Positions 6,133 through 11,383 of a DNA stretch of 11,383 nucleotides are shown here, piece after piece. Where the stretch lies: the NCBI GenBank assembly GCA_021825785.1, contig JAKAGP010000018.1:1-11383 (forward strand), written 5' to 3'. Under the pieces are notes generated by a model. It was not told where the DNA came from and did not search any database. It saw nothing but the letters and a program-made list of their open reading frames with translations. Every line of letters begins with the position of its first letter. Within the stretch, counting starts at the first letter, position 1. The translations under genes were made by a program, and so were the position numbers. Source of the stretch: Nitrospirota bacterium (GTDB lineage Bacteria > Nitrospirota > Thermodesulfovibrionia > Thermodesulfovibrionales > JdFR-88).

Positions 6133-8000
6133 CTTTCCTTTATCTCGCCTATATAACGGGATGGCAGCATCTGGGACGTCCTGCCGAACTTCATTCTGTA
6201 ACCGGCGGATGAAAGGTAGAGGCCTTCCTTGGCCCTTGTGCAGGCCACATAAAAGAGCCTCCTTTCCTCTTCCAGTGCGGCGCCGCTCTCAAGGGACCTC
6301 TCGGAGGGGAATATCCCCTCCTCCAATGCTGGCAAGAAGACAATGGGCCATTCAAGCCCTTTTGCGGCATGTACCGTCATTATCTTCACGCTTTCTCCCA
6401 TGCTGATCCTATCCTGGTCCGAGGCAAGAAGATTGTCTTCCATGAACTCGGAGAAGGTTTTCCCCTTCGTCTCAATTGAAAGCAGCACGTTGCAGAGTTC
6501 AGAAATATTTTCTATGCGCTCCTCGTGGTCTTCCTTGTATTGCTCCTTCACATATTCCAGGTAGTTCAGCCCCTGTATCAGGCCCATCAGCACAGTGTAT
6601 GGTTTTTCTTCCACCATGGCCCCATATTTCATGATCAAACTTATGAGCGCGTTCGCGCTGACCCTTTGCCTTGCGGAAAACCCGGCGTCTTGCAAGGCCT
6701 GTATCCAGTCGGTTTTAAAATTCCCGGTGATCACCTCGACCGCTTTTTTGCCGATACCCCGCGAAGGCGTGTTGACGACCCTGTCGAAGGCCGCCCTGTC
6801 CCTGGTGTTGGACATTAGCCTCAGGTAGCAAAGCAGATCCTTTACCTCGGCCCGTTCGTAAAACGCCAGGCCCCTGACGATCTCATAAGGGATTCCGTAC
6901 TGCATGAAGCTGCTTTCGAGCCCGCGGGAAAGGAAACTCATGCGGATAAGGACGGCCATATCCGCATATGAGCGTGTCTTTGTCGAGGCGAGCTCCATTA
7001 TCTTTTTTGCTATACGCCTGTTTTCCTCGTCATGCTCCGCGGCCTTGCAGTACTCCACTTCCCCCTCTTCTTCCTTGTCGGTGCGAAGCGTAAGCACTTT
7101 GTCCGCCCAAATACGGTCCACCTTTCCGATGACGATATTGGCGACATCGAGGATCTTCCTGGTTGACCTGTAGTTCTTTTCGAGCCGCATCTCCGTGGCG
7201 TTGAACTCCCGGCCAAATTTAAGGATATTCTCCGGGACGGCCCCTCTCCATGTATAGATGGTCTGGAAGGGGTCCCCGACCACGAAAATGTTGTCCCTGT
7301 TCCTGGCGGAAAGCAGTTTTATAAGGGAGTACTGTATCTCGTTGGTGTCCTGAAACTCGTCCACCATGAAAAAATCGTAGCGGTCCTGCCATTTGCCGCG
7401 CACCTCGGGCCTGGTGACAAAGAGGTGAGTGGTGTGGTGGATAAGATCATCGTAGTCCAGGGCGTTAGACTGTTCAAGTTCCCGTTGATAGGTGTTTGCG
7501 GCCTCCGCATACTGGTTCTGGGGAAAAGGCAAGGCCAGGATGTATTCAACAATGCCGCCCCTGTATGCCTGCTTCGCTTTGGAGATGGTCTTCTGGACGG
7601 CATCCAATTCCTTGGGGCTGATATTGAACCGCTTCAGTATGTCTTTCAGGGCTTTTTTGCTGTCCGTCTGGTCGTAGATGATAAACTTAGTGTCGAATTT
7701 CCTTCCGAGTGCTGCGATATCCTCCCTTAGAACCCGGACACAAAACGAGTGGAATGTGCTGATGGAGCGAGGCTTGATCGCAAGCATCCTCTCAACACGG
7801 TCCGCCATTTCCTGGGCGGCCTTCTTTGTGAATGTGATGGCGAGTATCCGGTGCGGCTTTATGCTCTTCTCCCTGATGAGATAGCCTATCTTGTGCGTAA
7901 GGACCTTTGTTTTGCCGCTTCCCGCTCCGGCCAGGAGCAGCAGGGGTTGGCCGAAGTGCTCTACGGCGGCTTTCTGTTCCAGGTTCAGCCCGCTTAACAT
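6090..8000 (-). CDS. uvrD: Superfamily 1 DNA helicase, UvrD/PcrA/Rep type
   Basis: A 636-residue 3'-5' DNA translocase/helicase acting in repair, replication restart or removal of proteins from DNA. All SF1A motifs are present: Q-motif LNLEQKAAV (5-13), Walker A GAGSGKT (25-31), Ia ITFTKKAAQEM (55-65), II VDEFQDTN (213-220), III GDPFQTIYTWRGA (242-254), IV LEKNYRST (273-280), V VKIMTVHAAKGLEW (538-551) and VI EEERRLFYVACTRAKEGLYLS (577-597). Between V and VI lies the FLPALEEGIFPSERS stretch typical of UvrD and PcrA. At 636 residues it is shorter than E. coli UvrD or PcrA (about 720): only some 40 residues follow motif VI, ending in a Ser-rich tail, so the C-terminal extension that contacts RNA polymerase in PcrA is missing. 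Motif III has Phe245 where Asp or Asn is usual. The ATG at 8000 fits the family start; the ribosome binding site is weak (GGA about 9 bases before). The symbol follows the superfamily; Rep- or PcrA-like naming is equally defensible. Confidence 0.93.
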   Translation of the reverse strand: MLSGLNLEQKAAVEHFGQPLLLLAGAGSGKTKVLTHKIGYLIREKSIKPHRILAITFTKKAAQEMADRVERMLAIKPRSISTFHSFCVRVLREDIAALGRKFDTKFIIYDQTDSKKALKDILKRFNISPKELDAVQKTISKAKQAYRGGIVEYILALPFPQNQYAEAANTYQRELEQSNALDYDDLIHHTTHLFVTRPEVRGKWQDRYDFFMVDEFQDTNEIQYSLIKLLSARNRDNIFVVGDPFQTIYTWRGAVPENILKFGREFNATEMRLEKNYRSTRKILDVANIVIGKVDRIWADKVLTLRTDKEEEGEVEYCKAAEHDEENRRIAKKIMELASTKTRSYADMAVLIRMSFLSRGLESSFMQYGIPYEIVRGLAFYERAEVKDLLCYLRLMSNTRDRAAFDRVVNTPSRGIGKKAVEVITGNFKTDWIQALQDAGFSARQRVSANALISLIMKYGAMVEEKPYTVLMGLIQGLNYLEYVKEQYKEDHEERIENISELCNVLLSIETKGKTFSEFMEDNLLASDQDRISMGESVKIMTVHAAKGLEWPIVFLPALEEGIFPSERSLESGAALEEERRLFYVACTRAKEGLYLSSAGYRMKFGRTSQMLPSRYIGEIKESYFSFGSDSSSSHL

Positions 8001-8028
8001 TTTTCTGTTTCCAGAACAACTAGTGTGT

Positions 8029-8076
8029 TTTTTATCTTCATATGTTTTTATCTACGTATGTTTTTATCTTCATACA
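8029..8076. repeat. Three tandem copies of a 16-bp AT-rich repeat
   Basis: Copies are TTTTTATCTTCATATG (8029-8044), TTTTTATCTACGTATG (8045-8060) and TTTTTATCTTCATACA (8061-8076). Copies 2 and 3 each match copy 1 at 14 of 16 positions, with no indels. The first two copies end in the short palindromic cores CATATG and TACGTA. The array starts 29 bases upstream of the helicase ATG, so it lies in that gene's leader or promoter. The regular length and the substitutions concentrated in the CATATG-like half suggest repeated protein-binding sites, but simple slippage expansion is possible. Confidence 0.7.
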
Positions 8077-8184
8077 GGGGGGCCCAGACATTGCGTGCTT
8101 ATTGTAAACGAGGCCCATACAAATCCACAAGTTTTACTGAAAAGCCCATCGGACGGCCTTCTGCAAATGGCTGATAGAATATAT

Positions 8185-8213
8185 TTGTAGAGTCCTTCAT
8201 TGCAAGCTATACT
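8185..8213 (+). promoter_or_regulatory. Sigma70-like promoter for the DUF748 gene
   Basis: TTGTAG (8185-8190) and TATACT (8208-8213) are separated by an ideal 17 bases. The -10 box matches consensus at five of six positions, while the -35 keeps only its TTG. Transcription would start near 8220, giving a leader of about 24 bases that contains the AGGTGA ribosome binding site (8232-8237) of the next gene. Confidence 0.45.
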
Positions 8214-8243
8214 GAAAAAAAACGCTGGGAAAGGTGAAGACAG

Positions 8244-11200
8244 ATGGGGATGGACGCTGGCAGATGGCGGCGGCTGCGGCCTTCGCCGTTCTTAAAAAAG
8301 GCTGTTGCGGCCCTCCTGGCGTTTCTTTTTGTCTATTCGATAACAGGTTTTTTAATCCTGCCCCCGGTCCTTAAATCCTACCTCACCAAAAAACTTTCGG
8401 GACGGCTGCATCGGCAGGTCGCCATACAGCAGATAGAGGTGAACCCCTTCGTGCTTTCGGTGACGGTCCGTGGCCTCAACGTGAAGGAGAGAACCGGCAG
8501 GGAAACATTTTTATCCTTCGACAAGCTTTATGTGAATCTGCAGAGCGTCTCCCTTTTGAAGCGCGCCCTGGTCATAAGCGAGCTCCGGATGGTGGGGCCC
8601 TACCTGGATATCAGGCGCAACCAGGACCTGCTCTATAACTTCTCGGACCTCCTTAAAAAGGGACAAAAAAAACAGAAACCTGCCTCCGCGCCCATGAGAT
8701 TTTCGGTGAACAATATCCAGGTAGTGAACGGGAGCGCCGATTTTTTTGACGGCCCCAAACATGCGCGGCATACTGTGCGGGGCCTGAACGTGTCCATCCC
8801 CTTTATCTCAAACATACCCTATTACACGGATATCTATGTGCAGCCCTCCGTTTCCGCCATGGTCAACAATGTCAGGGTATCATTCAAGGGCAAGACAAAA
8901 CCTTTTTCGAAATCCCTGGAGACCTCGCTCGATCTGCACATAAAGGACCTTGACCTTACCCATTATCTCTCCTATGTGCCGTTCAGGATGGATTTCCGAG
9001 TCCCTTCGGGCTATCTGAATTTAAACGCCCATGTCACCTATGTACAGTATATAAACCGCGCCCCGTCTCTTGGCCTCTCCGGCGATATATCTCTTAAAAA
9101 ACTGAGGGTGGAAGACGGAAACGGCAGGCCCATCGCATATTTCCCTCTGGCAGGCATGTCCATCATTTCCTCAGAGCTGTTTTCAAGGACATTGCACCTC
9201 TCAAAGCTGGACCTCATGTCTCCGGAAGTCAATATTGTACGGAGCCGGGAGGGCAGGATGAATGTATCGGCGCTTCTGACCTGGGAAAAGGGTAAAACGC
9301 AAATTCCGCAAGAGGAAAAGAAAAAGGAAAAGAGAAACAAAAAAACATTGCCGCTCATATACGCGGATGAGATGGCCATAAGCGGCGGGAAGCTGGTCTT
9401 TACGGACAGGGCGCACGGCAGGTTCTTTAGAACGGCGATAGAGCCCTTGGATGTGAAGGTAAGCCATTTTACTACCGCTTCCGGCAAAAGATCGGCGGTG
9501 GAACTGTCGCTGGAGACAGAGGCGGGAGAATCGCTCAAGATGACCGGTAATCTTTCTGTCGCGCCGCTTGCCGCGGACGGGCAGATCGAGCTGGAGCATG
9601 TGACCCTGAAAAAATATGAGCCTTTCTACAGGAAGATGATGCTGTTTAATATCGCCGGAGGGCGGCTGGGGTTGACCTCCCGCTTTTCCTATGCGGGCGC
9701 CGGGGGAGAGGCGCGCCTTCGGGGCTTGGCCATAAACCTGGACGGCCTGAAACTGAAAAGACGGGACGAAAAAAAGGACTTTCTGAGTATGCCGGTTTTT
9801 TCCATTAAGGGGGCGGATGCGGACCTCCTTAAAAGGTCGCTGGTCATCGGCCGGGTTGAAACTGAAAGGGGTCTGGTTGCGGTTGAGCGCCGCAAGAACG
9901 GCACTCTAAATCTGGGGGGTCTCCTGGCCAGGCCTCCAAAAGGCCATGCCGTGCCGGAAAGACGGGACAAGGCCGTCACACCGCGCGCCTGGCGCATAAC
10001 CATGAAAAAGGTCTCTGTCCGTGATCTTGCGGTGAAGGTGGCGGACATGGCGCCCCCTTCGCCCGTGAGCTACTCCGTAAGCCGCATCACCCTTGAGGGC
10101 AAAAACATATCGACTGCCAGGGGCAGCAGGAGCAGCGTCTCGCTCAGGTGCAGGTTGGGCCGCAGCGGGAGATTGAATTTAAGGGGAAAGGCGGGCATCA
10201 ACCCGGTTACTCTCCGGGCAAGGCTCTCTCTCAAGGGGTTGGATATCATTCCCTTCCTGCCCTATTTCACAAACAGGGTCAAGCTACTCGTGACAAGCGG
10301 GGCTGTTTCCACTTCGGGAGATATCCGCCTCCGGTACGCCGGAGGAAAAGTGGCCGCGTCCTACAAAGGGGCGGCCTCCCTTTTGCATTTCGCGTCTCTG
10401 GACAAAGAAAAGGGTGACGAATTTCTTAACTGGGATACCCTTCATCTGGGGGGACTGTCCGCAAGTTACAGCCCTCTCAGCCTCCACATAGACAATGTTG
10501 CCCTGACCCGCTTTTATTCACGCCTCATCATTGAGCAAAACGGCGCCATCAACCTGCGCGGTATTTTTTTGAAACGGGCCGCCGCCGGACTCACGCCGCG
10601 GGGACAGGCCGGCAACGCCCCCAGGCCTGCCGTTCAACAGGCTGCCAAGGCTCCGGGACCGGAGAATATCCGGATAGATACCGTGACGCTGCAGGGCGGG
10701 ACCATCAACTTCTCTGACAGGCATATCCAGCCCAATTATTCGGCCAACCTGCTTGAGATAGGCGGCCGCATATCCGGGCTCTCTTCGGTTGAGAGCTCAA
10801 TGGCTGACGTGGACCTAATAGGGAAGCTGGACAATTACGCCCCGCTTGAGATAACCGGCAAGATAAACCCGTTGAGGAAAGACCTGTTTGTGGACCTGAA
10901 GGTGGACTTCAAGGACATGGACCTGAGCTCCCTCACGCCGTATTCAGGAAGACATATCGGCTACACGATCAGGAAGGGTAAACTCTTCCTTTCCATGCAG
11001 TACCTCATTGTGAAACAAAAGCTCGACGCCCGGAACCATATCTTTTTAGACCAGCTCACCCTGGGCCAAAAAGTGGAAAGCCCCGTTGCAACCAAACTGC
11101 CGGTCAGGCTGGCCATCGCGCTGCTTAAAGACAGGAACGGGAATATAAACCTGGATGTGCCGGTATCCGGCTATATAAACGACCCGAAGTTCAGCCTGGG

Positions 11201-11383
11201 CCGGGTCATCCTTAAAGTACTTGTGAATATTCTCGTAAAGGCGGCCACATCGCCCTTTACCCTTCTGAGCAGGATATTCGGAGGCGGAGCGGACTTGAGC
11301 CACGTGGAGTTCCCCCTGGGCACGGCCGCCATAAGCGGCGATCAGGCCAAAAAACTCGATTCCGTCGTCAAGGCGCTTTATGA
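8244..11383 (+). CDS. DUF748/AsmA-like envelope protein, 3' end beyond the window
   Basis: An open frame of 1046 complete codons that runs off the right edge. The ATG at 8244 is 6 bases after AGGTGA (8232-8237). Residues 20-39 form one membrane segment after a basic N-terminus (RWRRLR), so the protein is anchored in the inner membrane with the rest in the periplasm. The DUF748 hallmarks are clear: LILPPVLKSYLTKKLSGRL after the anchor, then NPFVLSVTVRGLNV, and near the end LLKDRNGNINLDVPVSGY (960-977) followed by NDPKFSLGRVI and a SPFTLLSRIFGG segment. The body is beta-rich with four modules of about 210-220 residues, each with an RxxxGxLN-like strand, a basic or Pro-rich linker and an IxxGxxxFxD strand. 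Related AsmA-clan proteins are thought to bridge the envelope and carry lipids to the outer membrane. The specific cargo here is unknown. The gene is divergent from the helicase with its own promoter. Only the C-terminal end is missing. Confidence 0.88.
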   Translation, partial: MGMDAGRWRRLRPSPFLKKAVAALLAFLFVYSITGFLILPPVLKSYLTKKLSGRLHRQVAIQQIEVNPFVLSVTVRGLNVKERTGRETFLSFDKLYVNLQSVSLLKRALVISELRMVGPYLDIRRNQDLLYNFSDLLKKGQKKQKPASAPMRFSVNNIQVVNGSADFFDGPKHARHTVRGLNVSIPFISNIPYYTDIYVQPSVSAMVNNVRVSFKGKTKPFSKSLETSLDLHIKDLDLTHYLSYVPFRMDFRVPSGYLNLNAHVTYVQYINRAPSLGLSGDISLKKLRVEDGNGRPIAYFPLAGMSIISSELFSRTLHLSKLDLMSPEVNIVRSREGRMNVSALLTWEKGKTQIPQEEKKKEKRNKKTLPLIYADEMAISGGKLVFTDRAHGRFFRTAIEPLDVKVSHFTTASGKRSAVELSLETEAGESLKMTGNLSVAPLAADGQIELEHVTLKKYEPFYRKMMLFNIAGGRLGLTSRFSYAGAGGEARLRGLAINLDGLKLKRRDEKKDFLSMPVFSIKGADADLLKRSLVIGRVETERGLVAVERRKNGTLNLGGLLARPPKGHAVPERRDKAVTPRAWRITMKKVSVRDLAVKVADMAPPSPVSYSVSRITLEGKNISTARGSRSSVSLRCRLGRSGRLNLRGKAGINPVTLRARLSLKGLDIIPFLPYFTNRVKLLVTSGAVSTSGDIRLRYAGGKVAASYKGAASLLHFASLDKEKGDEFLNWDTLHLGGLSASYSPLSLHIDNVALTRFYSRLIIEQNGAINLRGIFLKRAAAGLTPRGQAGNAPRPAVQQAAKAPGPENIRIDTVTLQGGTINFSDRHIQPNYSANLLEIGGRISGLSSVESSMADVDLIGKLDNYAPLEITGKINPLRKDLFVDLKVDFKDMDLSSLTPYSGRHIGYTIRKGKLFLSMQYLIVKQKLDARNHIFLDQLTLGQKVESPVATKLPVRLAIALLKDRNGNINLDVPVSGYINDPKFSLGRVILKVLVNILVKAATSPFTLLSRIFGGGADLSHVEFPLGTAAISGDQAKKLDSVVKALY

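Larger units (their letters stand above)
8001..8243. other. Divergent intergenic region between helicase and DUF748 genes
   Basis: These 243 bp hold the 16-bp tandem repeats on the helicase side (8029-8076), a G6C3 run at 8077-8085, and the DUF748 promoter and ribosome binding site on the right. The stretch 8086-8184 shows no recognisable gene or structure; a short frame through it ending at 8190 has no family resemblance. Confidence 0.5.

Noticed and set aside
8029..8076. CRISPR array
   Set aside because: The units are contiguous 16-bp copies without spacers, too short for CRISPR repeats, and no cas gene is present.
7891..8190. 99-residue plus-strand frame running from the helicase 5' end into the intergenic region
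   Set aside because: The first part is antisense to the Walker A region of the helicase. The tail (VLIVNEAH...) vaguely recalls a receiver start but lacks any further receiver motif.
9038..9538. 166-residue minus-strand frame in the DUF748 gene
   Set aside because: The plus-strand frame is continuous from 8244 to the window end with clear family motifs; this is its antisense shadow.

Overview
The window looks like chromosomal DNA of a Gram-negative bacterium with an outer membrane. The envelope clue is a large membrane-anchored DUF748/AsmA-like protein. A MalT-like ATPase regulator with a C-terminal BTAD domain, a Uup-type ABC-F protein and frequent ATA (Ile) and AGG (Arg) codons would fit a Desulfobacterota- or Nitrospirota-like environmental lineage, but that placement is inference and no marker here fixes it. 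I see no tRNA, rRNA, insertion sequence, phage gene or CRISPR array.

Layout. On the minus strand at the left edge are the first codons of an unidentified gene (1-41), and upstream of it a 125-residue single-domain receiver (72-449). The receiver has lost the phospho-accepting Asp (Asn55) and half of the acidic pair (Ser11). A 475-bp divergent intergenic region (450-924) holds two perfect dyads, AT-rich promoter-like DNA and a strong Shine-Dalgarno that serves a 22-codon leader ORF. That ORF overlaps, out of frame, the TTG start of a 1080-residue STAND/MalT-like regulator ending in a winged helix and BTAD domain (925-4167). After a 177-bp gap comes uup (4345-6132), a complete two-cassette ABC-F protein. 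Its 3' end overlaps by 43 bp the 3' end of a convergent UvrD/PcrA-type helicase gene (6090-8000, minus). A second divergent region (8001-8243) carries three tandem copies of a 16-bp AT-rich repeat on the helicase side and a recognisable sigma70-like promoter on the other side. The latter leads into the DUF748 gene, which is open from 8244 to the right edge, where it is cut.

How the genes might work together. uup, the helicase and the DUF748 gene look like ordinary housekeeping or envelope genes: ribosome/DNA maintenance, DNA unwinding, and intermembrane envelope work. The left third is the more unusual part. A degenerate receiver sits back to back with a BTAD regulator, and receiver and BTAD domains are known as fused partners in other bacteria, so the two could form a phosphorylation-independent regulatory pair. 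That is a hypothesis; the sequence shows only the substitutions, the adjacency and the shared regulatory DNA.
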